This document shows, one piece after another, positions 39,499 to 49,877 of a stretch of DNA of 64,000 bases (position 1 is its first letter; the number at the start of each line of letters is the position of its first letter). The translations under genes and the position numbers were made by a program. This DNA is from Marinobacter persicus (GTDB lineage Bacteria > Pseudomonadota > Gammaproteobacteria > Pseudomonadales > Oleiphilaceae), in NCBI RefSeq assembly GCF_002934325.1, contig NZ_PTIV01000001.1, positions 62,001 through 126,000 on the forward strand, in the 5' to 3' direction. The notes below the pieces were generated by a model. That model saw only the letters and a list, made by a program, of their open reading frames with translations, searched no databases and had not been told where the DNA came from.

Positions 39499-41625
39499 TT
39501 ACTCGGCCAGATCGGTCGGCTGCTCGCCTTCCTTCACTTCTTTCATGGACAGCTTCACGCGACCACGGTTGTCCACATCCAGGACCTTCACCAGAACTTC
39601 CTGACCTTCGCTCATTTCGTCGGTCACGTTCTCTACACGGTGATCGGCGATCTGGGAGATGTGCACCAGGCCATCTTTACCCGGCAGGATGTTCACGAAG
39701 GCACCGAAGTCCACGATGCGCTCAACGCGACCCTTGTAGATAGCACCCACTTCGATCTCGGCGGTGATTTCCTTCACACGCTTGACCGCTGCCTGGGCTG
39801 CCGCCTGGTTGTCGGCGTAGATCTTCACGTTGCCGTCGTCGTCCAGATCGATGGAGGCACCGGTCTCGTCGCAAATGGAACGGATGGTGGCACCGCCCTT
39901 ACCAATCACGTCACGGATCTTGTCCGGGTCGATCTTGATGGTGGTGATGCTCGGCGCACGATCAGACAGCTCGGCACGCGGCTCGGCGATCACCTTGTTC
40001 ATCTCACCCAGGATGTGCAGGCGCGCAGCATTGGCCTGCTCCAGGGCGATTTCCATGATCTCGTCGGTGATGCCCTGGATCTTGATGTCCATCTGCAGGG
40101 CAGTCACGCCGTCTTTGGTACCGGCTACCTTGAAGTCCATGTCGCCCAGGTGGTCTTCGTCACCCAGGATATCGGTCAGAACGGCAAACTTGTCACCTTC
40201 CTTGACCAGACCCATGGCGATACCAGCCACCGGTGCCTTCAGCGGCACACCGGCGTCCATCAGTGCCAGGGAGGAACCACAGACAGAGGCCATGGAGCTG
40301 GAACCGTTGGATTCGGTGATCTCGGACACCGCACGGATGGCGTACGGGAATTCTTCGATGGTCGGCATAACCGCTGCCACACCACGCTTGGCCAGACGAC
40401 CGTGACCGATCTCACGACGGCCCGGGGAGCCCATGCGGCCAGCTTCGCCCACGGAGTACGGAGGGAAGTTGTAGTGGAACAGGAACGGATCTTTGCGTTC
40501 GCCTTCCAGGGCATCGATGATCTGCACATCGCGGGTGGTACCCAGCGTGGCGGTCACGATGGCCTGGGTTTCACCACGGGTGAACAGGGCGGAACCGTGA
40601 ACGGATGGCAGGATGCCCACTTCCACTTCGATCGGACGCACGGTCTGGTTGTCACGACCGTCGATGCGCGGCTTGCCATCGATGACCTGCTGGCGAACCA
40701 CGGTTTTCTCAACCTTGCCGAAGTACTTCTTCACTTCGTCTTCGGCCGGCTTGCCGTCGTCTTCTTCGCTGCTGGCCAGCTTCTCAACCGCTTCGGTCTT
40801 GATTTCGCCAAGACGCGCGTAACGGTCCATCTTGTCGCGGATGCTGTAGGCTTCCTCGATGGCGCTACCGAAGTCGCTCTGGATGGCGTTCAGCAGCTCG
40901 GTATTCTCTTCCTCCGGCTGCCACTCCCAACGCGGCTTGCCGTTCTCGGCGGCAAATTCCTTGATGGCGGTGATGGCAGTCTGCATTTCCTGGTGACCGT
41001 ACAGAACGGCGCCCAGCATCTGATCTTCGGTCAGGCCCTTGGCTTCGGATTCCACCATCAGGACGGCTTCTTCGGTACCAGCGACAACCATGTCCAGGGC
41101 AGAGGTTTCCAGCTGCTCGAAGGTCGGGTTCAGGAAGTAGCCCTGCTCGTTGGTGTAACCAACGCGGGCGGCACCGATCGGACCATCAAACGGAATGCCG
41201 GAAACGGCCAGCGCGGCAGAGGCAGCGAGCATGGCGGCAATATCAGGGTCATGCTCCTTGCTGGCAGACATGACAGTACAGACCACCTGTACTTCGTTCA
41301 TGTAGCCATTCGGGAACAGCGGACGGATCGGACGGTCGATCAGGCGGGAAGTCAGGGTTTCCTTCTCGGAAGGACGACCTTCACGCTTGAAGAAGCCACC
41401 CGGGATTTTACCGGCGGCGTAAGTCTTTTCCTGATAGTTCACGGTCAGCGGGAAGAAACCCTGACCCGGCTTGGGCTCCTTGGCGCCCACAACGGTACCC
41501 AGCACGGCGGTATCGCCGGTGGAGACCAGTACCGCGCCGGTTGCCTGACGGGCAACACGACCGGTTTCCAGGGTGAACGTTTCGCCACCCATTTCAAACG
41601 TTTTCTTACGTGGTTGCAGATCCAC
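39499..41625 (-). CDS. pnp: Polynucleotide phosphorylase
   Basis: About 708 residues from a GTG at 41625 ([14 protein letters not shown]), with AGGAG 7 nt upstream. The open frame reaches 41664, but that start has no ribosome binding site. Two RNase PH domains ([45 protein letters not shown] with the catalytic/phosphate site) flank an alpha-helical linker. A KH domain ([15 protein letters not shown]) and an S1 domain ([21 protein letters not shown]) follow. It degrades RNA 3'-5' phosphorolytically within the degradosome. Downstream of rpsO, with a long leader hairpin. Confidence 0.97.
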   Translation of the reverse strand: MDLQPRKKTFEMGGETFTLETGRVARQATGAVLVSTGDTAVLGTVVGAKEPKPGQGFFPLTVNYQEKTYAAGKIPGGFFKREGRPSEKETLTSRLIDRPIRPLFPNGYMNEVQVVCTVMSASKEHDPDIAAMLAASAALAVSGIPFDGPIGAARVGYTNEQGYFLNPTFEQLETSALDMVVAGTEEAVLMVESEAKGLTEDQMLGAVLYGHQEMQTAITAIKEFAAENGKPRWEWQPEEENTELLNAIQSDFGSAIEEAYSIRDKMDRYARLGEIKTEAVEKLASSEEDDGKPAEDEVKKYFGKVEKTVVRQQVIDGKPRIDGRDNQTVRPIEVEVGILPSVHGSALFTRGETQAIVTATLGTTRDVQIIDALEGERKDPFLFHYNFPPYSVGEAGRMGSPGRREIGHGRLAKRGVAAVMPTIEEFPYAIRAVSEITESNGSSSMASVCGSSLALMDAGVPLKAPVAGIAMGLVKEGDKFAVLTDILGDEDHLGDMDFKVAGTKDGVTALQMDIKIQGITDEIMEIALEQANAARLHILGEMNKVIAEPRAELSDRAPSITTIKIDPDKIRDVIGKGGATIRSICDETGASIDLDDDGNVKIYADNQAAAQAAVKRVKEITAEIEVGAIYKGRVERIVDFGAFVNILPGKDGLVHISQIADHRVENVTDEMSEGQEVLVKVLDVDNRGRVKLSMKEVKEGEQPTDLAE

Positions 41626-41685
41626 AATAGACTCCTGATTATTGGTCAACTCATGCGAACCCAAGGCAACCCGTCTGAAAGCTAA

Positions 41686-41753
41686 CAGGCTGTTGCAAAA
41701 CCCCGGTAAGGCGTGCAGTCAAACCTGCACCACCCGGGCTTTTCAACAACCTG
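41686..41753 (-). promoter_or_regulatory. Long leader hairpin upstream of pnp
   Basis: Imperfect arms of about 20 nt (41686-41706 and 41734-41753) pair around an inner GTGCAG-TCAAAC-CTGCAC hairpin (41713-41730). It lies 60 nt upstream of the pnp start. It is comparable in position to the E. coli pnp leader stem that RNase III cleaves to allow PNPase autoregulation. Confidence 0.7.
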
Positions 41754-41874
41754 CTATCAATACCGGCTTTCAATTGTGACAGGGAGTACCCTCAGGTTTC
41801 ACAGACACATCAATTGCAGTGTTCACTCTCCGGCTTTCCCGGAAAGGGCCAGCACAGACAGCGGGAGAGAAGCT

Positions 41875-41901
41875 GGCCGGCCCGGTAATCCCGGGCCGGC
41901 C
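41875..41901 (-). terminator. Hairpin after rpsO
   Basis: A perfect 11-bp GC-rich stem (GGCCGGCCCGG / CCGGGCCGGCC) with a TAATC loop lies 21 nt after the rpsO stop. There is no T run downstream, so it may be an mRNA 3'-end stabiliser or partial terminator between rpsO and pnp. Confidence 0.6.
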
Positions 41902-41921
41902 TTTCCGGTCGTCAACCCGGA

Positions 41922-42191
41922 TTAACGACGCAGACCCAGACGCTGGATGAGATCCAGGTAACGGTCGGCGTTTTTACGCTTCAGGTAGTCCAGCAGCTTA
42001 CGACGCTGGTTTACCATCCGGATAAGACCACGGCGGGAATGGTGATCCTGCTTGTTGGTCTTGAAGTGATCCTGCAGCTTGTCGATGTTGGCGCTCAACA
42101 GGGCTACCTGAACTTCAGGGGAACCTGTGTCACCTTCGGCTTGCTGAAAATCCTTGACGATCTGAGCTTTCTCGTTGGCAGACAGTGCCAT
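41922..42191 (-). CDS. rpsO: 30S ribosomal protein S15
   Basis: 89 residues from the ATG at 42191 ([15 protein letters not shown]), the standard S15 length. Characteristic motifs are [49 protein letters not shown] and [13 protein letters not shown]. It binds the central domain of 16S rRNA early in 30S assembly. It lies between truB and pnp as in most gammaproteobacteria. Confidence 0.97.
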   Translation of the reverse strand: MALSANEKAQIVKDFQQAEGDTGSPEVQVALLSANIDKLQDHFKTNKQDHHSRRGLIRMVNQRRKLLDYLKRKNADRYLDLIQRLGLRR

Positions 42192-42279
42192 ATTACACCT
42201 CATTGTTTGCGATGCTTGAGAATCCGGCCGAACCGCGCATCTCTACAGCCCGGCTAACCAGCAGCGACCAAATTGACCG

Positions 42280-43197
42280 CTAGCTGCTCTTGACCAGCCG
42301 ACGGGGCACCAACTGGATACCACCGTCCTCTGGCAATGCTTCTGCCAATCCCACAAAGCCCTGGTTGCCGTAAAGGCGCACCAAGCCTTCCAGGGATTGG
42401 TCCGTCATTCTAACCGGTTGCCCATTCAATATCGACACCAACGAAGGGCCGGAAAGATGAAGTTCCGGAAACATGGTCAGGGCGCTGTCCGGCGGCAATA
42501 ACAGGCCGTCCAGGCTTTCGCCTCGCTCACGCATGGCTTCCAGGGTACCGACATCGTGGGCAGCCTCCAGGGTATAGCCCGAGGCCATGGTACGGCGCAG
42601 GGCGCTGACATGCGCACTGCATCCCAGGGCGTCGCCAATATCCTCCACCAGGGAGCGGATGTAGGTGCCCTTGGTGCAACTCACCGCCAGGTCCAGCTCG
42701 TTCTCACGAACTGCCAGCAAAGTCAGCTCGTGAATCGTGACCGGGCGGGCCGGTCGTTCGATCTCGATGCCTTCGCGGGCGTATTCGTAGAGGGGGCGGC
42801 CCTGATGCTTCAGCGCCGAGTACATGGAGGGCACTTGCTCAATCGGGCCCCGGAACCGCGCCAGAACCGCTTCCACATCGGCTTCGGTCAACGCGGGCAC
42901 TGGTTTCTCCTCGACCACGGCGCCTTCACTGTCGCCGGTTTCGGTGCGGATACCGAGCCGGGCGGTGGTGATGTAGGCCTTGTCGCTGTCCAGCATCATC
43001 TGGGAGAACTTGGTGGCCTCCCCAAAGCACAGCGGCAATACACCGGTGGCCAGCGGGTCAAGCGCTCCGGTATGGCCCGCCTTGGCGGCGCCAAACAGGC
43101 GTTTGACCTGCTGCAGGATGCCGTTGGACGTAACACCAATGGGCTTGTCGATCACCAGGATGCCGTTGACGTTGCGGCCTTTTCTTCTGCGGCTCAA
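42280..43197 (-). CDS. truB: tRNA pseudouridine(55) synthase TruB
   Basis: 305 residues. The catalytic Asp is in [26 protein letters not shown]. Other TruB motifs are [51 protein letters not shown] and [20 protein letters not shown]. It makes pseudouridine 55 in the T loop of tRNAs. The start appears to be a TTG whose TTGA overlaps the rbfA stop, with GGAG 8 nt upstream, so it is probably translationally coupled. Confidence 0.95.
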   Translation of the reverse strand: MSRRRKGRNVNGILVIDKPIGVTSNGILQQVKRLFGAAKAGHTGALDPLATGVLPLCFGEATKFSQMMLDSDKAYITTARLGIRTETGDSEGAVVEEKPVPALTEADVEAVLARFRGPIEQVPSMYSALKHQGRPLYEYAREGIEIERPARPVTIHELTLLAVRENELDLAVSCTKGTYIRSLVEDIGDALGCSAHVSALRRTMASGYTLEAAHDVGTLEAMRERGESLDGLLLPPDSALTMFPELHLSGPSLVSILNGQPVRMTDQSLEGLVRLYGNQGFVGLAEALPEDGGIQLVPRRLVKSS

Positions 43198-43625
43198 GCG
43201 TCACGCTCCGGGTTATCGGATACCGGGTCATCGTTGTCATCCCGGGGCACGGATGGGTGCTCACCCACCGCTTCGCGAATCAGGCGATCCATTTTCCGGC
43301 TTTCACCCAGCAGCGAGTCGAAGTGGAACCGCAGATGCGGAACCACTCGCAGTTTCATGGCGCGACCAATCTGGCCCCGAAGAAAACCCGAAGCCTTGTT
43401 CAGCACACCCAGGGCGTCCTGGATCTCCGGAGAATCCTCGGTCAGCTCTTCGGTCGACAGCAATGACACATAGATGTCGGCATAGCCCAGGTCCCGGCTC
43501 ACCTTGACGGCGTTAACCGTGACCAGTCCAACGCGAGGGTCTTTCACCTCACGCTGGATCAGCTGGGCCAGCTCTCGTTGCATCTGATCGCCAATGCGAT
43601 CGACGCGACTGTATTCCCGTGCCAT
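43194..43625 (-). CDS. rbfA: Ribosome-binding factor A
   Basis: 143 residues. RbfA signatures: [42 protein letters not shown] and [25 protein letters not shown]. It assists 16S rRNA 5'-end maturation during late 30S assembly. The start overlaps the infB stop by 1 nt (TGATG). The C-terminal tail ([20 protein letters not shown]) is acidic and probably disordered. Confidence 0.96.
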   Translation of the reverse strand: MAREYSRVDRIGDQMQRELAQLIQREVKDPRVGLVTVNAVKVSRDLGYADIYVSLLSTEELTEDSPEIQDALGVLNKASGFLRGQIGRAMKLRVVPHLRFHFDSLLGESRKMDRLIREAVGEHPSVPRDDNDDPVSDNPERDA

Positions 43626-46189
43626 CAGGCCCCCGTGGATTCGAGCTTGCGTTCAACCTTCACGCGATCAAATACCTCGATCTGGTCGCCCACTTTCACA
43701 TCGTAGCCCTTAACACCGATACCGCATTCCATGCCGTTACGCACTTCCTGAACGTCGTCCTTGAAGCGGCGCAGGGATTCCAGCTCGCCTTCGAAAATAA
43801 CGACGTTGTCACGCAGGACACGGATCGGCTTGTTACGGTAAACGTTGCCTTCGGTCACCATGCAACCAGCCACCTGGCCGAACTTCGGTGAACGGAACAC
43901 ATCGCGTACGTCGGCCACACCCAGGATTTCCTCGCGGAATTCCGGCGCCAGCATGCCGGTCAGGGCCGCTTTCACGTCATCGATCAGGTTGTAGATGATG
44001 CTGTAGTAGCGCAGATCCAGGTTTTCCTGTTCAACCAGCTTCTTGGCGGCGTTATCAGCACGCACGTTGAAGCCGAAGATGACCGCATTGGTGGCCATGG
44101 CCAGGCTGACGTCGGTCTCGGCGATACCGCCCACACCCGAGGACACCACCTTGACCTGAACTTCGTCGTTGCCCAGATCCTGGAGCGCCTTGACGATGGC
44201 TTCCAGGGAACCACGAACGTCCGTCTTGAGCACCACGTTCAGGGTCTTCACCTCGTCCTTGCCCATGTTCTCGAACATGTTCTCGAGCTTGGCGGCCTGC
44301 TGGCGCTGCAGACGCTGTTCCCGCTCGCGGGTCTGACGGAACTCGGCCAGTTCTTTGGCTTTCTTCTCGTCGGCCACGGCAAAGAATTCGTCGCCGGCGT
44401 CCGGCGTACCGTTAAGACCCAGAATCTCTACCGGGATCGAGGGACCGGCTTCTTTGACCTGGTCACCGGCTTCGTTGGTCATTGCCCGGATCTTGCCGTA
44501 GTAGGCACCGGCCACAATGGTGTCACCCTGGCGCAGGGTGCCGTTCTGAACCAGAACGGTGGCAACCGAACCACGACCACGCTCCAGGCTGGATTCCACG
44601 ACAACGCCCTTGGCGGCGGCGTCCGGAGAGGCTTCCAGTTCCAGGATTTCGGCCTGAAGCAGCAGGGCTTCAAGCAGGTCGTCGATACCTTCGCCGCTCT
44701 TGGCGGAGACCGGAACGAACTGCACGTCACCGCCCCAGTCTTCGGGAATCACTTCCATAGCGGCGAGTTCGTTCTTGATGCGATCCGGATCGGCTTCTTC
44801 CTTGTCCATCTTGTTGATGGCCACAACGATCGGCACACCGGCAGAACGGGCGTGATCCACCGCTTCTTTGGTTTGCGGCATCACGCCGTCGTCGGCAGCC
44901 ACAACCAGTACGACCACGTCGGTACACTGGGCACCGCGGGCACGCATGGCGGTAAACGCGGCGTGGCCAGGGGTATCCAGGAAGGACACCATGCCGTGAT
45001 CGGTTTCCACGTGGTAAGCACCAATGTGCTGGGTAATACCACCTGACTCACCGGAGGCAACCTTGGTGCGGCGGATGTAGTCCAGCAGCGAGGTCTTACC
45101 GTGGTCAACGTGACCCATCACACTGACAACCGGCGCACGCTTGACCTTTTCCTTACCCTCGGCCAGTTCGGTAATCTCACTCAACACTTCTTCTTCAAAA
45201 GCGTCTTCGCTGGTGGCTTTGGGCTTGTGGCCCAGCTCTTCGGTCACCAGGATGGCGGTTTCCTGATCCAGGGCCTGGTTGATGGTGGCCATAACCCCCA
45301 TCCCCATCAGCGTTTTGATCACATCGGCGGACTTCACCGCCATGCGCTGGGCCAGATCACCCACGGTGATGGTTTCGGGAATCTCTACTTCTCTAACCAT
45401 AGGCTTGGTTGGTCTCTCGAAGGCGTGTCGCTTCTGTTTCGGTTTCTTTTTGGCCCGCAGCTGCTTGCGAGGAACGGCTTCTTCTTCATCCTCGGACAGC
45501 ACCACCGGCTCCTCAACAGGCCGGTTACGTGGACCACGATGGCCAGCCTTTTTCTTCTTCGGCTTGCCTTCTTCCAGATCATCGCCGCGCTCGCGGGCCT
45601 TCTCTTTCTCTTTTTTCTTCTTCGGTTTGCGATCCCGGCCATCATCCTCGGGCGGAGGCATGGGCATGTCCTCCGGCTGGGGTTCAGGCTCTGGCTTGAC
45701 GGCCTTGTTAGAGCCAGCTTCCGCGGCAGGTTCCTGCTCGGTTGCCTTGGGCTCCGTTGCCGCCGGGGCTTCAGGGGCCTTTTGTTCCTGCTCAGCAGCC
45801 ACTTTCGGCGCTGACTCTGGCGCCGGCTGCTCCGGTGCGGAAGCCTGCTCTGCCGGTGCTTCCGATTTCGGTGTTTCCTGCTGCGCTTCCGGCTGCAGTT
45901 CCGCACGTTTCACGTAGGTGCGGCGCTTGCGGACTTCCACGTTCACAGTCTTGGCTTTACCCGCCTTCAACGTGGTGGTCGTTTTGCGTTTGAGCGTAAT
46001 CTTGCGCGGCTCGGCCTCGGTCTCGCCGTGCGTTTTTCTCAGATAGGCCACCAACTGCTGCTTCTCATCGCTGGTCACCGTGTCATTTTCGCTGCGAGCT
46101 TTCAGGCCCGCTTCCACGATCTGCTTCAGCAAACGATCCACGGGAGCGCCTACATCTGCGGCCAGTTGTTTTACCGTTACTTCAGCCAT
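43625..46189 (-). CDS. infB: Translation initiation factor IF-2
   Basis: 854 residues. An N-terminal IF2-associated domain (1-55) is followed by a long charged, disordered Ala/Pro/Glu/Lys-rich region (about 95-260). The GTPase domain has G1 GHVDHGKT (359-366), G3 DTPG (405-408), G4 NKMD (459-462) and G5 SAK (495-497). Domains II-IV bind fMet-tRNA. It brings initiator tRNA to the 30S subunit and promotes subunit joining. It lies 20 nt after nusA. Confidence 0.97.
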   Translation of the reverse strand: MAEVTVKQLAADVGAPVDRLLKQIVEAGLKARSENDTVTSDEKQQLVAYLRKTHGETEAEPRKITLKRKTTTTLKAGKAKTVNVEVRKRRTYVKRAELQPEAQQETPKSEAPAEQASAPEQPAPESAPKVAAEQEQKAPEAPAATEPKATEQEPAAEAGSNKAVKPEPEPQPEDMPMPPPEDDGRDRKPKKKKEKEKARERGDDLEEGKPKKKKAGHRGPRNRPVEEPVVLSEDEEEAVPRKQLRAKKKPKQKRHAFERPTKPMVREVEIPETITVGDLAQRMAVKSADVIKTLMGMGVMATINQALDQETAILVTEELGHKPKATSEDAFEEEVLSEITELAEGKEKVKRAPVVSVMGHVDHGKTSLLDYIRRTKVASGESGGITQHIGAYHVETDHGMVSFLDTPGHAAFTAMRARGAQCTDVVVLVVAADDGVMPQTKEAVDHARSAGVPIVVAINKMDKEEADPDRIKNELAAMEVIPEDWGGDVQFVPVSAKSGEGIDDLLEALLLQAEILELEASPDAAAKGVVVESSLERGRGSVATVLVQNGTLRQGDTIVAGAYYGKIRAMTNEAGDQVKEAGPSIPVEILGLNGTPDAGDEFFAVADEKKAKELAEFRQTREREQRLQRQQAAKLENMFENMGKDEVKTLNVVLKTDVRGSLEAIVKALQDLGNDEVQVKVVSSGVGGIAETDVSLAMATNAVIFGFNVRADNAAKKLVEQENLDLRYYSIIYNLIDDVKAALTGMLAPEFREEILGVADVRDVFRSPKFGQVAGCMVTEGNVYRNKPIRVLRDNVVIFEGELESLRRFKDDVQEVRNGMECGIGVKGYDVKVGDQIEVFDRVKVERKLESTGA

Positions 46190-46209
46190 ACTGGTCCTCC
46201 TCTCCCGAC

Positions 46210-47703
46210 TCAGGCCTGGTCTTCAAACCAGGGTGCACGTGCGGTCATAATCAGCTGACCGGCACGCTCTTCATCCATACCTTCAATCTCGAGCAGCTCA
46301 TCAATCGACTGCTCGGCCAGATCTTCCATGTTGCGCACACCCATGCCGGCCAGCTTGAAGGCCAGGGCACGGTCCATGCCGTCCATGTTCAGAAGATCTT
46401 CCTCAGGTTCTGCGCCCTCCAGGGCTTCTTCGCTGGCCAGCGCCTGGTTCAACAGGGCATCTTTGGCGCGGTTACGAAGTTCGGTTACCGTTTCTTCGTC
46501 AAAGCCATCAATGGCCAGCATCTCTTCCATCGGCACATAGGCCACTTCTTCAATGGACGTGAAGCCTTCCTCGATCAGGACGCCGGCAAATTCCTCGTCC
46601 ACGTCCAGGTTGTCGATGAAGTGCGCCAGCAGGCGGTTGTATTCCTGCTCCTGACGCTCACCGGCTTCTTCCTCGGTCATCACGTTCAGCACCCAACCGG
46701 TCAAGTCGGTCGCCAGACGGACGTTCTGGCCGTTACGGCCGATGGCCTGTGCCAGATTATCTTCGGCAACGGCCACTTCCATGGTGTGACGGTCTTCGTC
46801 CATCACGATGGACGCGACTTCCGCCGGTGCCATGGCGTTGATCACCAACTGGGCCGGGTTATCGTCGTACAGCACGATGTCGACACGTTCGCCGCCCAGT
46901 TCGTTGGAGACCGCCTGTACGCGGGAACCGCGCATGCCAACACAGGCACCCACCGGATCGATCCGGCGGTCGTTGGTCTTCACGGAGATCTTGGCGCGGG
47001 AACCGGGGTCACGGGCGGCACCGCGAATCTCGATCAGGTCTTCGGCGATTTCCGGCACTTCAATGCGGAACAGCTCGATCAGCATCTGCGGATCGGTACG
47101 GCTCAGGATCAGCTGCGGGCCGCGATGATCGGTGCGAATTTCCAACAGCAGGGCCCGAACCCGGTCACCCATGCGGAAGGTTTCGCGGGGAATCAGGTGC
47201 TCACGCGGCAGCAGTGCTTCGGCATTGCTGCCCAGATCAACGATCACGTTGTCGCGAGTAACCTTCTTGACGGTACCGGACACCAGCTCGCCAACGCGGT
47301 CACGGTAGCTATCAACGATCTTGGTGCGCTCGGCTTCACGGACTTTCTGGAAGATGATCTGTTTGGCCGCCTGGGCGCCGATACGACCGAACGCGACGGA
47401 TTCCACCTTCTCTTCGTGGATATCACCCGGCTTGAGCTCTGGATCAATTTCTTCCGCTTCCTGAAGGGTCAACTCGGTGCCCAGTGCCGGCACAGCGTCG
47501 TTGTCCACTACCAGCCAGCGGCGGAAGGTTTCGTACTCTCCGGTGCGGCGATCAATGGCAACCCGGATGTCCGCTTCCTCGTCTTCGTAACGTTTTTTGG
47601 CAGCGGTGGCGAGAGCGAGTTCAATCGCCTCAAAAATTACATCCTTCTCGACGCCTTTCTCGTTCGAGACGGATTCCACTACCAGCAAGATCTCTTTATT
47701 CAT
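46210..47703 (-). CDS. nusA: Transcription termination/antitermination factor NusA
   Basis: 497 residues. The N-terminal RNA polymerase-binding domain starts [18 protein letters not shown]. An S1 domain ([21 protein letters not shown]), two KH domains (including [25 protein letters not shown]) and two C-terminal acidic repeats ([55 protein letters not shown]) follow. This is the full gammaproteobacterial layout. It modulates pausing, termination and antitermination. It lies between rimP and infB. Confidence 0.97.
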   Translation of the reverse strand: MNKEILLVVESVSNEKGVEKDVIFEAIELALATAAKKRYEDEEADIRVAIDRRTGEYETFRRWLVVDNDAVPALGTELTLQEAEEIDPELKPGDIHEEKVESVAFGRIGAQAAKQIIFQKVREAERTKIVDSYRDRVGELVSGTVKKVTRDNVIVDLGSNAEALLPREHLIPRETFRMGDRVRALLLEIRTDHRGPQLILSRTDPQMLIELFRIEVPEIAEDLIEIRGAARDPGSRAKISVKTNDRRIDPVGACVGMRGSRVQAVSNELGGERVDIVLYDDNPAQLVINAMAPAEVASIVMDEDRHTMEVAVAEDNLAQAIGRNGQNVRLATDLTGWVLNVMTEEEAGERQEQEYNRLLAHFIDNLDVDEEFAGVLIEEGFTSIEEVAYVPMEEMLAIDGFDEETVTELRNRAKDALLNQALASEEALEGAEPEEDLLNMDGMDRALAFKLAGMGVRNMEDLAEQSIDELLEIEGMDEERAGQLIMTARAPWFEDQA

Positions 47704-47775
47704 TGGATTGCCCTGCCCTCAAAATGATCGATACTTCCAAAACTATATTCGCGCGAATAATTCAAACGTCGGCAC

Positions 47776-48237
47776 TTACTTGAATGTGGGTACAATGCTG
47801 GCTTTTTCGATACTGTCGAACGGCAGCAGATATTCGTGGTCATCCACCTGAATGATCACGTCGTCGTCTTCAACACCCTTGATCAAGCCCTGGAACTTGC
47901 GACGCCCCTCAAAGGCCATGCGCAGACGGAGCTTGACCGTGTAGCCGACGAACTCCCGGTAGTGCTCGAGACGAAACAGTGGCCGATCCATACCCGGCGA
48001 AGACACCTCCAGGGTGTATTCCGTCTGGATGGGGTCTTCCACATCCATCACGCCACTGACCTGTCGACTGACTTTTTCGCAATCTTCAATGCTGATGCCA
48101 TTTTCGGCATCGTCGATGAAGATACGCAGCATGGAGTTAGTACCCCGGGAACGGAATTCGATCCCCCAGAGCTCGTACCCCAATCCTTCCACGACCGGGC
48201 GCAGAATTTCTTCCAGTTGCTTGAGCTTGGCTGACAA
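47776..48237 (-). CDS. rimP: Ribosome maturation factor RimP
   Basis: 153 residues. RimP motifs: [66 protein letters not shown] and a C-terminal Sm-like domain ending [13 protein letters not shown]. It is required for 30S maturation. First protein gene of rimP-nusA-infB-rbfA-truB; preceded by a 230-nt leader with terminator-like hairpins. Confidence 0.96.
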   Translation of the reverse strand: MSAKLKQLEEILRPVVEGLGYELWGIEFRSRGTNSMLRIFIDDAENGISIEDCEKVSRQVSGVMDVEDPIQTEYTLEVSSPGMDRPLFRLEHYREFVGYTVKLRLRMAFEGRRKFQGLIKGVEDDDVIIQVDDHEYLLPFDSIEKASIVPTFK

Positions 48238-48278
48238 GTGTCGCCGCCTCCATTTTCAGATTTTCAAAGTCCACAAAC

Positions 48279-48306
48279 AAAAAAAGGGCTGTTAATCAGC
48301 CCTTTT
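48279..48306 (-). terminator. Leader terminator closest to rimP
   Basis: On the minus strand, AAAAGGGCTG-ATTAA-CAGCCCTTTTTTT: a complete intrinsic terminator signature with seven T, 41 nt before the rimP start and downstream of the operon promoter. It is placed as an attenuator. Confidence 0.75.
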
Positions 48307-48313
48307 AATGCAC

Positions 48314-48368
48314 AGGGCCTTTTGCGCCAGGCCCTTTAATCAAAAAGCCCCTGAAACCGGGGCCTTTT
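48314..48368 (-). terminator. Two further hairpins in the rimP leader
   Basis: 48342-48368 reads AAAAGGCCCCGGTTTCAGGG then GCTTTTTG on the minus strand, a second terminator-like stem with a T run. 48314-48335 is AGGGCC-N10-GGCCCT, without a T run. With the hairpin at 48279 they form three consecutive structures in the same leader. Confidence 0.6.
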
Positions 48369-48468
48369 GTTGCAAGAATTCGCAGAAGACAGCCCCAAGC
48401 TGTGTTCTGCCGACAGACACCTGGCCTGCCCGGAAGCCGGCGCTAGCGCCGACTCCGATATCCGCCGG

Positions 48469-48497
48469 AGTATAGAGACGCCATGCGGATTGGTCAA
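48469..48497 (-). promoter_or_regulatory. Sigma70 promoter of the rimP-nusA-infB operon
   Basis: On the minus strand, TTGACC (48497-48492), a 17-bp spacer and TATACT (48474-48469). This is 5 of 6 matches in each box with ideal spacing. It lies downstream of tRNA-Leu and its terminator, giving a leader of about 225 nt before rimP. Confidence 0.75.
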
Positions 48498-48505
48498 GGA
48501 CTGAC

Positions 48506-48541
48506 CAAAAAGAAAACGGCCTGGGTAAACCAAGCCGTCTT
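48506..48541 (-). terminator. Terminator after tRNA-Leu
   Basis: On the minus strand, GACGGCTTGG-TTTACC-CAGGCCGTTTTCTTTTTGG, an imperfect stem with a T-rich tail starting 9 nt after the CCA end of the tRNA. Confidence 0.65.
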
Positions 48542-48549
48542 CGTCAATA

Positions 48550-48634
48550 TGGTGCCCGGGGCCGGACTCGAACCGGCACGGCTCTCGCCACTACCCCCTC
48601 AAGATAGCGTGTCTACCAATTTCACCACCCGGGC
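48550..48634 (-). tRNA. tRNA-Leu (anticodon GAG)
   Basis: An 85-nt cloverleaf on the minus strand with encoded CCA. Acceptor stem GCCCGGG/CCCGGGC; D-loop GTGGTGAAATTGGTAGACAC; anticodon stem-loop CTATC-TTGAGGG-GGTAG with anticodon GAG; long variable arm TGGCGAGAGCCGT (class II tRNA); T arm GCCGG-TTCGAGT-CCGGC. It begins 7 nt after secG and is probably co-transcribed with it. It decodes CUC/CUU. Confidence 0.96.
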
Positions 48635-48641
48635 ATCAAAC

Positions 48642-49022
48642 TTACTGAAGGTCGGGAACCTGAGAATTCCCGGCCTTGCCATCGCTGTTGGCCGTATCGG
48701 CTTCAGCAGGCTGCTCATCCAGAGCCGGCGCATCGGAGGATTCCTCAACTACGGGAATGCCCGCTTCGCCAGCGACTTCAGCGCGCTGCTTGGCAAATAC
48801 TGCCAGCGAAAAACTGGTCACAAAAAAGACAACGGCCAGCAGGGTCGTCATCTTGGTCAGGAAGCTACCGCTGCCCTGACTGCCAAATACGGTCTGGGAC
48901 GCTCCACCACCGAACGCGGCGCCCGCGTCAGCGCCCTTGCCCTGCTGGATCAGAACGAGACCCACCAGCGCCACGGCGATCACGACGTGCACAGTAACTA
49001 CCAGTGTTTCCATCCAATCCAT
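48642..49022 (-). CDS. secG: Protein translocase subunit SecG
   Basis: 126 residues. Two membrane helices: MDWMETLVVTVHVVIAVALVGLVLIQ and LTKMTTLLAVVFFVTSFSLAVF. The SecG signature between them is QQGKGADAGAAFGGGASQTVFGSQGSGSFL. The acidic C-terminal tail (VVEESSDAPALDEQPAEAD) is longer than in E. coli. It supports SecYEG-mediated export. Downstream of tpiA and upstream of tRNA-Leu, the usual arrangement. Confidence 0.95.
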   Translation of the reverse strand: MDWMETLVVTVHVVIAVALVGLVLIQQGKGADAGAAFGGGASQTVFGSQGSGSFLTKMTTLLAVVFFVTSFSLAVFAKQRAEVAGEAGIPVVEESSDAPALDEQPAEADTANSDGKAGNSQVPDLQ

Positions 49023-49046
49023 ACTGACTCTCGTAAACGTTTTGGC

Positions 49047-49805
49047 TTACGCACCCGCCGGGAACGACCGGCAAATGCTTAAAAACTCGTCGGCCTTCAG
49101 CGATGCACCGCCAATAAGACCACCATCAATGTCCGGCTCTGCGAACAGAGCGGCCGCATTATCCGCTTTTACGCTGCCGCCGTAAAGTACCGAAACCTCA
49201 TTTGCCGGTGCATTTACCGATTCAAGTACACCTCGAATGTGCAAATGCATGGCTTGCGCGTCTTCGGCGGTCGCGGTTTTACCGGTACCGATTGCCCAGA
49301 CTGGCTCATAGGCGATCACAACCTGACCCCACTGGTCAGCACCCACCTCGGACAACCCCTGGCGAATCTGCTCAGCCACGACCTGCTCGGCCCGGCCTTC
49401 ACTGCGCTCTTCGAGCGTTTCGCCGACACACAGCATGGCAGTCAGGCCACTTTCCAGCACCCGCGCAACTTTCTGCGCAACCTGCTCGTCGGTTTCACCG
49501 AACAACTGCCGGCGCTCGGAGTGTCCGACAAGCGCGTAACGACAACCCATGTCCCGGACCATTGCTGCGGACACTTCCCCTGTGTAGGCACCGGACTGCC
49601 AGCAGGCCACGTTCTGGACACCGACCTGCAGCGCGGTTCCAGCACTTTCCAGAACCTGACCGACATACAAAGCCGGGGGAATCACGGCGATGTCAGGCCC
49701 GGATTCCAGGCTGCCGGCCTCAGCGGCCACAGCACCGACCAACTGTTTCACCAGGTCCTGCGACCCGTTCATTTTCCAGTTTCCAGCTACGATCCTGCGA
49801 CGCAT
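49047..49805 (-). CDS. tpiA: Triosephosphate isomerase
   Basis: 252 residues. Catalytic residues: Lys in VAGNWKMNG (about residue 11), His in YALVGHSERR (about 95) and Glu in IAYEPVWAIGTGKTAT (about 167). The phosphate-binding loop VLYGGSVKADNA is intact. It interconverts dihydroxyacetone phosphate and glyceraldehyde 3-phosphate. It lies between glmM and secG. Confidence 0.97.
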   Translation of the reverse strand: MRRRIVAGNWKMNGSQDLVKQLVGAVAAEAGSLESGPDIAVIPPALYVGQVLESAGTALQVGVQNVACWQSGAYTGEVSAAMVRDMGCRYALVGHSERRQLFGETDEQVAQKVARVLESGLTAMLCVGETLEERSEGRAEQVVAEQIRQGLSEVGADQWGQVVIAYEPVWAIGTGKTATAEDAQAMHLHIRGVLESVNAPANEVSVLYGGSVKADNAAALFAEPDIDGGLIGGASLKADEFLSICRSFPAGA

Positions 49806-49877
49806 GGTTACTCTCGACAGCCCTGAATTAAGCGACGCCGAACTATACAGCAGTCACCGGGCCCGCACAAGCCGGAC

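Noticed and set aside
39484..41685. A 733-codon plus-strand open frame opposite pnp
   Set aside because: It is the antisense shadow of pnp, with a His/Gly/Asp-rich nonsense composition.
48491..48509. TTGGTCA/TGACCAA inverted repeat considered as a GntR-type operator
   Set aside because: The spacing between half-sites is 5 nt, not the 1-3 nt of the GlcC/PdhR class. It overlaps the -35 box of the rimP promoter and the tRNA terminator tail, which explain it.
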